31,670 nucleotides of DNA from Halomonas sp. Its GTDB lineage: Bacteria; Pseudomonadota; Gammaproteobacteria; Pseudomonadales; Halomonadaceae. Under the pieces are notes generated by a model. That model did no database searches. It had not been told where the DNA came from and was given only the letters and a program-made list of their open reading frames with translations. The stretch spans positions 1-31,670 of the forward strand of contig SKHS01000076.1 of the NCBI GenBank assembly GCA_007116835.1. The letters run 5' to 3'. The position numbers and the translations under genes are program-made. Shown piece after piece: positions 7,691 to 15,849 of the stretch (within the stretch, counting starts at the first letter, position 1; every line of letters begins with the position of its first letter).

Positions 7691-7730
7691 TAATATATAT
7701 TTTTTAGTTATATTGTTATTCTATATATTA
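7691..7730. promoter_or_regulatory. AT-rich inverted repeat in the sqr promoter region
   Basis: TAATATATA (7691-7699) and TATATATTA (7722-7730) are perfect inverted arms flanking 22 bp, in a markedly AT-rich stretch 22-62 bp upstream of the sqr start. Sulfide-responsive ArsR-type repressors (BigR/SqrR family) use AT-rich palindromes, so this may be an operator, but no such regulator gene is nearby and low complexity alone could give this match. Confidence 0.3.
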
Positions 7731-7780
7731 TGCGCTGTGCAGAAAATCGCCATTATCACTTTGGTCATTAACACTTCGTC

Positions 7781-7810
7781 GCAAGGCGTAACCAAAACGT
7801 TACGCCTTGC
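7781..7810. terminator. Perfect 12-bp stem hairpin between speB and sqr
   Basis: GCAAGGCGTAAC (7781-7792) and GTTACGCCTTGC (7799-7810) pair without mismatch around a 6-nt loop. On the minus strand it lies 57 bp beyond the agmatinase stop, so it probably ends that transcript before the sqr promoter. No T-run follows. Confidence 0.55.
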
Positions 7811-7866
7811 TGGGGTAGGTAAGTTTTGCTCAGTAGTGGGGGCGGGTACTGGCAGGGGCTAAAAGG

Positions 7867-8781
7867 CTATTTGGACGCGGCCAGCGTATACAAAAACTCT
7901 AACCCCAACGTGGCCGCGGCGAGTGACGTGATATCGCCATGGTCGTAAGCTGGGTTTACTTCAACTACATCCATACCCACCAACTCCATGCCGACCATAC
8001 CGCGGATCACTTTCAGCATTAAATCGGTGGACATACCGCCGCAGACCGGCGTACCGGTACCTGGCGCGTAGGCCGGGTCTAAGCCGTCAATGTCTAGACT
8101 GATGTAAGCCGGATGGTGGCCTACGCGGGCACGAATGCGTTCCAGTACAGCGGCAGGGCCATGGTCATTTACCCAGCCAGCATCCAGCACTGCATAAGGG
8201 TGGTTATGGCGGTCGTAGCTGGTGCGAATGCCAATTTGTAGCGAGTGCTCTGGCACTACCAGACCCTCTTTTAAGGCGTGGTGGAAAATGGTGCCATGGT
8301 CGAAGCGCGTGCCTTGCTCGTAGGTGTCGGTGTGAGCATCAAAATGAATCAGGGCCAGCGGGCCATGCTCACGGGCATGAGCGCGCAGCAGAGGCAGACT
8401 GATATAGTGGTCGCCGCCCAAAGTGAGCATTTTTTTACCCGCTTTAAGCCAGCGCATCGCATGGGTTTCAAGGTTATCGACTAGGCTTTCCGGCTCCCCG
8501 TAGGCGTAGTCCAGGTTGCCTGCGTCGCATACCCGCAGCCGCTCTTCCAGGGTGAAGTCCCAAGGCCAGCGTTTGCCTTCCCAAATCAAGTTGGCGGTGC
8601 TTTGACGAATGGCATTCGGCCCCATGCGGGTGCCTGATCGTCCAGAGCACGCTAGGTCAAAGGGCACGCCGCTCACCACGACCTCGGCATCGGTTGTTTT
8701 GGGATCCGTCGCCTTAGGTACGCCCATAAAGGTAGAAATAACATCACCAAACAGGCTTGGCATGATCTGAGATGGGGTCAC
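7867..8781 (-). CDS. speB: Agmatinase (ureohydrolase)
   Basis: A 304-residue Mn-dependent ureohydrolase that should split agmatine into putrescine and urea. The binuclear metal ligands are all present: His125 (GGDH), Asp148, His150 and Asp152 (DAHTD), and Asp230 and Asp232 (SLDIDGLDPAYAPGTGTP). The close family signature WEGKRWPWDFTLEERL (67-82) follows the E. coli SpeB pattern. The likely start is the GTG at 8781, since AGGAG lies 10 nt upstream and the later ATG (8763) has none. It is divergent from a LysR gene 140 bp away, the arrangement also seen for guanidinobutyrase, which remains a less likely alternative substrate assignment. Confidence 0.88.
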   Translation of the reverse strand: MTPSQIMPSLFGDVISTFMGVPKATDPKTTDAEVVVSGVPFDLACSGRSGTRMGPNAIRQSTANLIWEGKRWPWDFTLEERLRVCDAGNLDYAYGEPESLVDNLETHAMRWLKAGKKMLTLGGDHYISLPLLRAHAREHGPLALIHFDAHTDTYEQGTRFDHGTIFHHALKEGLVVPEHSLQIGIRTSYDRHNHPYAVLDAGWVNDHGPAAVLERIRARVGHHPAYISLDIDGLDPAYAPGTGTPVCGGMSTDLMLKVIRGMVGMELVGMDVVEVNPAYDHGDITSLAAATLGLEFLYTLAASK

Positions 8782-8885
8782 CTAACGTGTACTCCTATGG
8801 TGCGCAGTAGAAAGAAAACGGGGGTAGTAGGCGAGAAGAAGCGCGACGATAAGGAATTTTTAGCGATGAATGAAATGAATGTTTA

Positions 8886-8899
8886 GAATGAAACCATTC
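8886..8899. promoter_or_regulatory. LysR-type operator candidate between speB and the LysR gene
   Basis: GAATG (8886-8890) and CATTC (8895-8899) form an inverted repeat in the divergent intergenic region, 22 bp before the LysR ATG. Further GAATGA half-sites lie just upstream (about 8867-8880). LysR proteins commonly bind between divergent genes and autoregulate; the exact site is a guess. Confidence 0.35.
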
Positions 8900-8921
8900 A
8901 CAAAATAAATAGTGATGCGCT

Positions 8922-9860
8922 ATGCGTTCGTTTCGTCATTTTGATCTGAATTTGCTGCTGGTATTTGAAGCACTCATGCGTGAGCGCCATGTGACGCGAG
9001 CGGCGGAAAAGCTACATTTAAGCCAGCCAGCACTTAGCCATGCGTTAAAACGGCTGCGGGATGCGTTGGAAGATCCACTATTAATACGTACCAGCAATGG
9101 TTTGCAGCCAACGCCTCGTGCGCTGGCATTGCTGCCAGTCGTGCAGCAGGCGCTGGCCATGTTGCAAGAAGGTCTTGCCCCTCCGGCTAGCTTCTTCCCA
9201 TCCACTAGTGCGCGGCATTTTACCCTGGCCACCACGGATTATTTTGAAGAGGTCATGTACCCGACTTTTCTTAGCCAATTGATGACGTACGCGCCGGATA
9301 TCAGTTTTTCCATTGAGCTGATCACCCCCAACGTACTGAGTGAAGGGCTAGAACAGCGACACGTGGATATGGTGGTCGGGCTGGATAGCCAAAGCGCGCT
9401 GCCCAGCGGGGTCATCCAGCATGCTTGGATGGATGAGGCATTGGTTTGTTTAGCGGCAACGGATAATCACCAGGTAGGCGATGCACTGGAGCTTCACCAG
9501 TTTGCCCGTGAACCGCATGTAGCACTGACGGATATCAGCGGCTTAAGGCCAAGTAACATCGATAGTTGTTTAGTGCGGCACGGCTTAACACGGCGGGTGA
9601 TTTCAAAGAACTTAAATTATATTGCGGCGGCACGGGTCGTTGCGCTCACCGGTGCGATCATGACGTTGCCGCGTCAAATGGCCGAGCGATTTGTCACAAT
9701 GCTGCCGGTGCGTATCGTCGCGCCACCTAACGAGTTGCCTGCACTTAATATGACGCTGATTCAACACGGGCTGTATGCTAACGATCCAGCCCTCGTTTGG
9801 TTGACTCAATCGCTGATCGAATTCGCTAGCACCTTTAAGCAGAAAGGCGCCGAACAATAG
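8922..9860 (+). CDS. LysR-family transcriptional regulator
   Basis: A 312-residue LysR regulator of normal length. The helix-turn-helix lies at about 8-66, with the characteristic FEALMRERHVTRAAEKLHLS and QPALSHALKRLRDAL patterns, and the substrate-binding-like domain spans about 95-305. The DLNLLLVFEAL start and the sequence RTSNGLQPTPRA are of the NodD/LeuO/PcpR-like branch. It diverges from speB, so it is likely to control agmatine or polyamine catabolism and its own gene. The coinducer is unknown. The ribosome-binding site before the ATG at 8922 is poor. Confidence 0.85.
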   Translation: MRSFRHFDLNLLLVFEALMRERHVTRAAEKLHLSQPALSHALKRLRDALEDPLLIRTSNGLQPTPRALALLPVVQQALAMLQEGLAPPASFFPSTSARHFTLATTDYFEEVMYPTFLSQLMTYAPDISFSIELITPNVLSEGLEQRHVDMVVGLDSQSALPSGVIQHAWMDEALVCLAATDNHQVGDALELHQFAREPHVALTDISGLRPSNIDSCLVRHGLTRRVISKNLNYIAAARVVALTGAIMTLPRQMAERFVTMLPVRIVAPPNELPALNMTLIQHGLYANDPALVWLTQSLIEFASTFKQKGAEQ

Positions 9861-9899
9861 CCTAACTCCGCTTGGTGGTGGGAAGTTGCTTCAATCAAG

Positions 9900-9954
9900 G
9901 TGGATGACCCAGTAGTGATGACTCGGTAGTGATGACTTAGCAGGGATGACTTAG
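9900..9954. repeat. Imperfect 14-15-bp tandem repeat
   Basis: The core (T/G)AG(T/G)GATGACT is repeated at about 9911-9925, 9926-9940 and 9941-9954, with a diverged partial copy (GTGGATGACC) at 9900-9909. It lies between the LysR stop and the response-regulator start and has no coding role. Confidence 0.75.
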
Positions 9955-10013
9955 TAGAGTGTTGCAAAAGACACAGTAAGCGGGATTTGGCTTAACCACA
10001 GGCAACTATAATA

Positions 10014-10685
10014 ATGACAGCAACGTATAAATTCCTGATTGCCGACGATCATCCCTTGGTACGCGATGCCATAGCCCGGGTGATCCGCGAAGCTTACCCT
10101 GATGCTGACGTTATCGAGGTAGAAGACTTTGATGCGGCGCTTGTTCATGCTCAGCAAGATCCTGATCTTGATTTAATACTGCTGGATTTGAATATGCCCG
10201 GCATGAACGGGTTAACGGGGCTTTTGCAGCTGCGCAACGAGCAACCGACGATTCCGGTAGTGATTGTCTCTGCGGAAGAGGATAAGCAGATTATTCTGCA
10301 GGCGGTTTCCTGTGGTGCGGCAGGGTTTATTACCAAATCATTGCCCCGTGACCAGATGCGCCACGCCATTGCCCAGGTGCTGGAAGGCAATATCTTTCTA
10401 CCTGCCGATGCCATGCGCGCGCCAGACAGCATTCGTAAACGTCGCCACCAGGATCAAGGCTTTACCGCAGAACAGCTGCGCCTGTTGACCCGCAAGCAGC
10501 TGCAAGTGTTAGAGCACATGACCCGCGGTGAATCTAACAAGATGATTGCTTATCATCTCAATATTGCGGAAACCACGGTGAAAGCCCACGTGTCGGCGAT
10601 TTTACGCAAGCTGGGGGTAACCAGTCGCGTACAAGCGATTTTATCCGCCAACGATATCGATTTTTCCCAGTTCCTCAATCGCTGA
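10014..10685 (+). CDS. NarL/LuxR-type response regulator of alcohol oxidation (ErbR/AgmR-like)
   Basis: A 223-residue response regulator. The receiver domain (about 5-122) has acidic Asp11/Asp12, phospho-acceptor Asp58 in LLDLNMPG and Lys108 in ITKSLP. A LuxR-type helix-turn-helix occupies about 150-215, with LTRKQLQVLEHMTRGESNK and IAETTVKAHVSAILRKLG. Its position at the edge of the PQQ alcohol-dehydrogenase island matches the regulators ErbR (AgmR), EraR and ExaE of Pseudomonas, so it probably activates exaA and/or the pqq genes; which of these it corresponds to cannot be settled here. The hybrid kinase in the opposing operon is the obvious partner. Its last 45 bp overlap the 3' end of the protease gene on the other strand. 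No convincing ribosome-binding site precedes the ATG. Confidence 0.85.
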   Translation: MTATYKFLIADDHPLVRDAIARVIREAYPDADVIEVEDFDAALVHAQQDPDLDLILLDLNMPGMNGLTGLLQLRNEQPTIPVVIVSAEEDKQIILQAVSCGAAGFITKSLPRDQMRHAIAQVLEGNIFLPADAMRAPDSIRKRRHQDQGFTAEQLRLLTRKQLQVLEHMTRGESNKMIAYHLNIAETTVKAHVSAILRKLGVTSRVQAILSANDIDFSQFLNR

Positions 10686-12863
10686 CTCGTTAAATTGATA
10701 GTGACCAGCGCTATCCAGCCAGTGGGTTTGCCAGCGGCCAACGCTGTTTATTTGGGTGAGCAAGTCGCCAAGCGCCTGTGAATGGAGGCTTTGTTGCCCA
10801 AGCCGATGCAGTGGCTGATTGGTACCTGCCAAGAGGCTTTGCCACTGGAGAATCAGCGCAGCCAGTGGCGTTTCAGGCGGTGTTAGCGTTGGCAGGTACG
10901 TCTGCAGAACGCCATTCGACGTTTTCCAGAGGGCATCGGTGATTGCTATTAGTCTTTCCTCTATCTGTTTCATCCCTGCCGAGCCAGCATCTTTGCTGGT
11001 TTGTACGACATAGCCAAGTGAGCAAGGCGCGCCGTCGCCCCTGCGAACTGCCGCCACATAGCCCAAGTGATGGTCGTAGCGTGCCTGCTGAAAAAAAGCC
11101 GCGCTGTGATGCTGCTCCGCAAGTGCCAATAGCAATCGCTGGCTGGAAGTGCCCGGTAGGCTCAGTGTCCGCATGATGGCGGTGCTGGATGGTAAGTCGG
11201 CGAGAGAAGCCTGCACCGTGTGTTTTTCAATGCGGCTCGCCAAGTTCGCTAGTGCGTTGCAAACGACTGCGGCTTCTGTGTCATGGGAAACCCATAGCGC
11301 AGGTGTGGCAGGCAGCGGCGCTAAGCGCTGAACCAGCTGCTGAGCCAGCAGTCCTTCATGAGCGTTGGGGGCAGCTAATGTGGCTTTTTCTAATAGCGCC
11401 ACCATAGCGTGATTGGCTTGACTCCCCATCACTATTACCCAACTACCATGGGGTGAGTTCTCTTGCTTGAAGACAATGCCCTGAAGCGCCAGCCGCTGAG
11501 CGGTGAGCGGGCTGGGGACAATCATTGCCCCCGGCACAAAGCAGGCCGCCCAGGCGTTATCGGCAAGTGCACCGAAATCCTCATCAACAGCGTACTGACC
11601 GCACCAACACTGCACGGTGGGGAAAGGCGTTGGGGAGGCATCAACAGCGCGAGGTGAAGCCGATGTAGGCGCGTTACCGATTAGCCAACGGACGTTGCCA
11701 GCGGAGAACGGGCTTGGGGCCGGTTGATGTTCAGAGGGCGGCGTAGCGAAACGACGAGCAAGCGCTTGGCGGCGGGCGTGTGCAAACCAAGCAGGAGCTA
11801 ACTGCACCGTATCAACGGGTGGCTGCCAAATCGTGTCGTGATCGTTAGGTGTTGTCCCGGGCAGGGGTGTGAAGAAGATTGCTAAGCGCTCACTTAGAGC
11901 AGCCGCAAGGGCTTTCACCTGTTCCTGTGTTGCAGTGCCACTTAACAGTAAGCTAAAGGCGTCTGTCGCCCCGCTAGGGGCCAGAGTTGCGCGGTAGTCG
12001 GTAATCGAATCAGGAAATTGTTCTACAAAATAGCCTTGCTGTACCGCATCAGCTAAGCCGCTAAGGGCGATAAGCTGATGACGTGCAATGGCCGATGGCA
12101 ATGGCCACAGTAGCTCAACGGTATTGCTCGTACTGGCTACCTTCGCGCTGAGCTGGCGGCTCCAACGGGGCGCAATGGAAAGCGAAGGCGCGTTGGGTGG
12201 TGATGGACTAAACCGCGCTGCCATGTGTTGGGCAAGGCGCGTCATGTCTACTATCTCCCAGGGGCTGATAATGGCGATGCTAACGCGGCTGCCATGGTAA
12301 TAGGCGCGATGAAACGTGGTGAGCGCTTTAAGTAGCAGCACCGTGTCACTGCCTAGGGTTTGCGCGTTGCCATGGCGGCAGCCTGCACCAACATGCTGTG
12401 GGTCAGCAAGTGCCGCGAGGGCATCCAGACGTTGCATTTGGGCGCTGTTCTGACGGGCGTTCCACTCGGCATCGATCGCCGCCACTTCAGCGCGAATAGT
12501 CGATAAGGGCAGCGGTGGCCTAGCGAGCTGACGGGCAACGGTGAGCGCCGCTGCTTCTAGTTTGTTTGCTGATATCGAGAAGTGCACATCAGTGACGTAG
12601 TCATCAGTATGGGCATTCAGGCTGCCCTGGTGCTGGGCAAGCCAGGTGAGCAGGCTGGTGTTAGAAGAGGCTTCCAGTGGCGCTGTGGTCAGCACGTGCT
12701 CTAACAGGTGGGCCAGCCCAGGCAGGGCGGGTGGCTCATCCAAGTAGCCTGCCGCAATGGCGATGCTAACGTGAGCGTGGGTTAACTGGGGCGCCTGGGC
12801 CAGCACTCCCTGCACCCCGTTAGGTAGGGAGATACAGGCTTGTTGGAAACTGAGCTTAGCCAT
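10641..12863 (-). CDS. pqqF: PqqF-like M16 zinc peptidase
   Basis: A 740-residue inverzincin (M16) peptidase. The HxxEH zinc motif is His52-Leu-Leu-Glu55-His56, and Glu133 (in DAEW), 77 residues later, fits the third ligand. The overall length matches PqqF of gammaproteobacteria (about 750-830). PqqF, sometimes with a partner, removes the cross-linked Glu-Tyr dipeptide from modified PqqA during PQQ synthesis. Only the N-terminal M16 unit appears catalytic; the rest is diverged and rich in Ala, Thr, Pro and Ser. The gene starts inside the last codons of the kinase gene (8-bp overlap), so it should be translated with it. It is separated by about 11 kb from pqqA-E, and its tail overlaps the response-regulator gene on the other strand. 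Confidence 0.82.
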   Translation of the reverse strand: MAKLSFQQACISLPNGVQGVLAQAPQLTHAHVSIAIAAGYLDEPPALPGLAHLLEHVLTTAPLEASSNTSLLTWLAQHQGSLNAHTDDYVTDVHFSISANKLEAAALTVARQLARPPLPLSTIRAEVAAIDAEWNARQNSAQMQRLDALAALADPQHVGAGCRHGNAQTLGSDTVLLLKALTTFHRAYYHGSRVSIAIISPWEIVDMTRLAQHMAARFSPSPPNAPSLSIAPRWSRQLSAKVASTSNTVELLWPLPSAIARHQLIALSGLADAVQQGYFVEQFPDSITDYRATLAPSGATDAFSLLLSGTATQEQVKALAAALSERLAIFFTPLPGTTPNDHDTIWQPPVDTVQLAPAWFAHARRQALARRFATPPSEHQPAPSPFSAGNVRWLIGNAPTSASPRAVDASPTPFPTVQCWCGQYAVDEDFGALADNAWAACFVPGAMIVPSPLTAQRLALQGIVFKQENSPHGSWVIVMGSQANHAMVALLEKATLAAPNAHEGLLAQQLVQRLAPLPATPALWVSHDTEAAVVCNALANLASRIEKHTVQASLADLPSSTAIMRTLSLPGTSSQRLLLALAEQHHSAAFFQQARYDHHLGYVAAVRRGDGAPCSLGYVVQTSKDAGSAGMKQIEERLIAITDALWKTSNGVLQTYLPTLTPPETPLAALILQWQSLLAGTNQPLHRLGQQSLHSQALGDLLTQINSVGRWQTHWLDSAGHYQFNESAIEELGKIDIVGG

Positions 12864-14553
12864 TGAGCAGGCTACGCAGCAGCGCGCGCAGTTTGCCGGG
12901 TCGTACCGGCTTGTTTAACTGCGGAACGCCTGCATGACGCAGCCGCCTCTGCCAGTGGTCAGAGCGGTCGGCACTGAGAATAGCTGCTGGCAAGTGCGGG
13001 TCGTGCCAGTGCTGGCGAAGTTGGCGAATAGCCTCTAGGCCAGTGACGTTATCATCTAGGTGAAGATCAACTAACAGCATATCCGGTGCCTCCTGGCAGG
13101 CTTTAGCGGTATCGACATCCAGAGCGGTATCACAGCTGATCTGCCATTCGCTGAGCAGCAGCGCCATGCCTTCCAGAATCGTCGGCTCGTTATCCAGGAT
13201 CAGCACGCGCAGCCCTTCGAACTCGGCGCCAGCGGAGGGCGGCGTGCTAGGGGCGGGGGCTTGGCTAAAGGAAATGCCGCTAGCACGGGGTACCTTAACC
13301 GCAAAACAGGAGCCTTGGCCGGGTGCTGAGCGCACCGAGAGTGGGTGCTCTAGGCGCTGGCTAATTCGCTCCACAATGGCAAGCCCTAAGCCCACGCCCT
13401 GGCGGTCACGCGCGCGGGTGGCGTTGAGTTGGTGAAACTCGCGGAAAATCAGTTGGTAGTCGCTTTCGGGAATGCCAATACCGCTATCAACTACCTGCAC
13501 GGCAAGGCTGTCGTCACTATGGCGGCGAATGCCTAGGCAGATCCCGCCACGCTGGGTGTAGCGACAGGCGTTAGCCAGAAAGTTACGTACAATGCGGCTG
13601 AGTAGATAAGGGTCACTGGTCACCGCCTGATGAGAAGGGACGTAGCGCAACGTTAGTCCTTTACGTTGTGCCACCGGGGTAAATTCATCAGCCAAGTTGC
13701 TGAGGATATCGTCGAGCTTAAAGTGGCGTAGCTGAGGCTGCACCTGACCATGGTCCAGGCGGGAGATATCAAGCAGATCGGAAAGTATCGCTTCGGCACC
13801 TTCCAGCGAGTTTTGAACGCTCTCAACCAGGGCTAAATTATCGCTGTTAATCAGCCGCTCCTGTAGTGACGCTACTAACAAACGTGCTGCATTCATAGGT
13901 TGCAGCAGGTCATGGCTAGCGGCGGCTAGATAGCGGTCTTTACTCTGGTTCGCAAACTCAGCGGCATCACGGGCGCTTCTAAGCTCCTCGTTGAGTCGTT
14001 CAAGCGCTTGGGTGCGGTCAGCAACCCGCGCTTCCAAATGGGCGTTGAGCGTCTCTAAATGCTGGCGGGCGCGTTCACGCTCGGTAATATCGGCAACAAA
14101 ACCTTCAATTAGGTCTTCGTCTCCAGCCAGCTCGGCGGGCTTTTTTATCAGCGTAATAGCAACAGGCACCTGGCGGCCAGAGGCAGCCTGCAGCAAGGTG
14201 GTATGGCCCGTTACGTGGCCGTGGGAGAGCAGTAGGTCGCGCAGCTGCTGGCCAGTTGTGCGACTGACAAATAGAGCATCAAAGCGCGCGCAGCGCTCTA
14301 ACGTATGCGTCACGCAGGGATCGTCGAGCATGGCGGCAAGCGCCGGGTTGGCGGCGCGCAGCTTGCCGGAAAGCGACGCCTGAAAAATACCGTGTAGCGC
14401 GTTTTCAAATAGCCACTTATAGCGGTTGCGCTCAACTTCCAGCTCTTCTAAGCGCACGGAAAGCTCGCGATAGTAGCTTTTACGCGCCGACTGCTGACCT
14501 AGCCCGAGCAGGTCGCTGACCGAAAAGCCCGAGGGGTCGCTAGCTTTTTTCAT
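12856..14553 (-). CDS. Soluble PAS hybrid histidine kinase/receiver protein (ErcS'-like)
   Basis: A 565-residue hybrid sensor kinase without a membrane segment, so probably cytoplasmic. Order: coiled-coil-like start (25-45), PAS domain (about 45-160), a coiled coil (160-205), HisKA with phospho-accepting His214 in SHDLLQPMN, an HATPase with NACRYT (N-box, 328-333), DSGIGI and GVGLGLAI (386-393), a short Ser/Pro/Ala linker (425-443), and a receiver domain (447-562) with Asp454, phospho-Asp496 and Lys548. The layout resembles the NahK/ErcS' group in Pseudomonas ethanol-oxidation clusters. It overlaps the ErcA stop by ATGA, so kinase, ErcA and protease look like one translationally coupled unit. 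The likely phosphoryl partner is the response regulator at 10014. The signal is unknown. Confidence 0.85.
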   Translation of the reverse strand: MKKASDPSGFSVSDLLGLGQQSARKSYYRELSVRLEELEVERNRYKWLFENALHGIFQASLSGKLRAANPALAAMLDDPCVTHTLERCARFDALFVSRTTGQQLRDLLLSHGHVTGHTTLLQAASGRQVPVAITLIKKPAELAGDEDLIEGFVADITERERARQHLETLNAHLEARVADRTQALERLNEELRSARDAAEFANQSKDRYLAAASHDLLQPMNAARLLVASLQERLINSDNLALVESVQNSLEGAEAILSDLLDISRLDHGQVQPQLRHFKLDDILSNLADEFTPVAQRKGLTLRYVPSHQAVTSDPYLLSRIVRNFLANACRYTQRGGICLGIRRHSDDSLAVQVVDSGIGIPESDYQLIFREFHQLNATRARDRQGVGLGLAIVERISQRLEHPLSVRSAPGQGSCFAVKVPRASGISFSQAPAPSTPPSAGAEFEGLRVLILDNEPTILEGMALLLSEWQISCDTALDVDTAKACQEAPDMLLVDLHLDDNVTGLEAIRQLRQHWHDPHLPAAILSADRSDHWQRRLRHAGVPQLNKPVRPGKLRALLRSLLNG

Positions 14554-15713
14554 AGGGCCTCTTCGTAGACCACCGCCACGTCACGTGAGTTGGAGCGACG
14601 AGGGTTAGTCAGAATGCAGGGATCGCCCAGCGCATGGTTGGTGAGAAACGGCACATCGCTGCGTGAGACACCCATTATCCCTAGGGTTCCGCCCAATCCA
14701 ACCGCATGTTTTAAATCAACCAAGTACGTAAATAGTGCCTGTTTAACCTGCTGCTGTGACAGCCCTCGGCAGTCGATACCAACGGCGTCGGCAACCCGTT
14801 TAAAACGATCCGGAGCGGCTTCGTAGTTATAGGCCACCACATGCTCTAGCAACATGGCGTTACACAGGCCGTGGGGTAAGTCTAAGAAGCCACCCAAGCT
14901 ATGGGACATCGCGTGTACTGCGCCTAAAATCGCATTAGAAAACGCCAGCCCTGCTTGCATACTACCCAGCATTACTTGGGCACGCAGCTCGCCATCGGTG
15001 GGGTTCGCCACCAGTGCTTCGAGATGGCTGCTAATTAAGCGCATGGCCTCTAAGGCGTGGGCATCGGTTAGCGGCCCACTCCCGGTTGAAACAAACGCTT
15101 CGATAGCATGCACCAGCGCGTCGATCCCAGTACACGCGGTGAGATAGGGCGACATGGTCATGGTGACCTCAGGATCGATCAGCGATACATCCGGCACCAC
15201 GGCCTTGCTGATGATTGAGAATTTCATGCGTCGCTGCTGGTCGGAAATAATCGCAAACTGTGAAATATCCGCCGAGGTGCCCGCCGTTGAGGGAATAAAG
15301 ATCAGCGGCGGAATGGGCACGCGAATCGTATCAACTCCCTCAAAATCAAGAATGTGGCCGCCGTGGGCGGTGACAATGCCAATGCCTTTGGCGCAGTCCA
15401 TGGGGCTGCCGCCGCCTACCGCCACAATCGCTTTGCAGCCGGTTTCACGGTAAATCTCAGCGCCGGCCATAATCTCATCGACCCGTGGATTGGGCGATAC
15501 GGCGGTAAAGCGCTCAACGGCAATGTTGGCTTCCAGCAACTTGGCTTCAATATCGGCGACCCAACCCGCCAGCAGCACGCCGGGGTCAGAGACCAGTAGC
15601 ACCTTTTCTGCGCCGAAGGTGGTGACATAGTTGCCTGCAGCGTGGCGTGCACCGTCGCCAAAAATAATTTCAGGAGCGACAAACTTACGAAGTTGCGTGA
15701 GCGGCGATGTCAT
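14550..15713 (-). CDS. ercA: Iron-containing alcohol dehydrogenase, ErcA-like
   Basis: A 387-residue group III metal-dependent alcohol dehydrogenase. The NAD-binding GGGSPMD is at 100-106, and the iron ligands are Asp198, His202, His267 and His281 (GIDALVHA, VHAMSH, DLPHGLCN), spaced as in FucO. In Pseudomonas, ErcA is needed for normal induction of quinoprotein ethanol oxidation and is thought to act in signalling rather than bulk catabolism. Its 4-bp overlap with the kinase gene supports that here. The ATG at 15713 was chosen because it gives the family's usual N-terminus and length. The frame stays open upstream to 16025, but that extension overlaps the peptidase gene and has no family-like sequence; ATG 15743 is an alternative start. 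Confidence 0.87.
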   Translation of the reverse strand: MTSPLTQLRKFVAPEIIFGDGARHAAGNYVTTFGAEKVLLVSDPGVLLAGWVADIEAKLLEANIAVERFTAVSPNPRVDEIMAGAEIYRETGCKAIVAVGGGSPMDCAKGIGIVTAHGGHILDFEGVDTIRVPIPPLIFIPSTAGTSADISQFAIISDQQRRMKFSIISKAVVPDVSLIDPEVTMTMSPYLTACTGIDALVHAIEAFVSTGSGPLTDAHALEAMRLISSHLEALVANPTDGELRAQVMLGSMQAGLAFSNAILGAVHAMSHSLGGFLDLPHGLCNAMLLEHVVAYNYEAAPDRFKRVADAVGIDCRGLSQQQVKQALFTYLVDLKHAVGLGGTLGIMGVSRSDVPFLTNHALGDPCILTNPRRSNSRDVAVVYEEAL

Positions 15714-15745
15714 GGGGCGGTCTCGTTTATAGTTATTAACCATTA

Positions 15746-15763
15746 TCTTAAGCACCTTAGGGG
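15746..15763 (-). promoter_or_regulatory. ercA promoter candidate with TAAGGTGCT element
   Basis: On the minus strand CCTAAGGTGCT (15761 down to 15751) runs into an extended -10, TG-C-TTAAGA (15754-15746), ending 32 bp before the ercA ATG. The same 11 bp in the same register occur upstream of the cytochrome operon (20077-20067), and nine of them upstream of katG. Shared position relative to a -10 suggests a promoter or activator element. Confidence 0.42.
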
Positions 15764-15849
15764 GTTGTTGCGCTACGACCTTGGTGCTGTCGCGGGGTAT
15801 AAAGCACGCTGTTGATGTACGTGCGATTAAAAATATTGTTAAAACGTGA

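Noticed and set aside
10007..10012. TATAAT as a -10 box for the response-regulator gene
   Set aside because: It ends one base before the ATG, so transcription would start inside the coding frame, and no -35 lies at a normal distance.
12848..12857. CTGAGCTTAG shared by the pqqF start and the exaA palindrome
   Set aside because: The copy at pqqF lies within coding sequence and lacks the palindromic partner, so it is most simply a coincidence.
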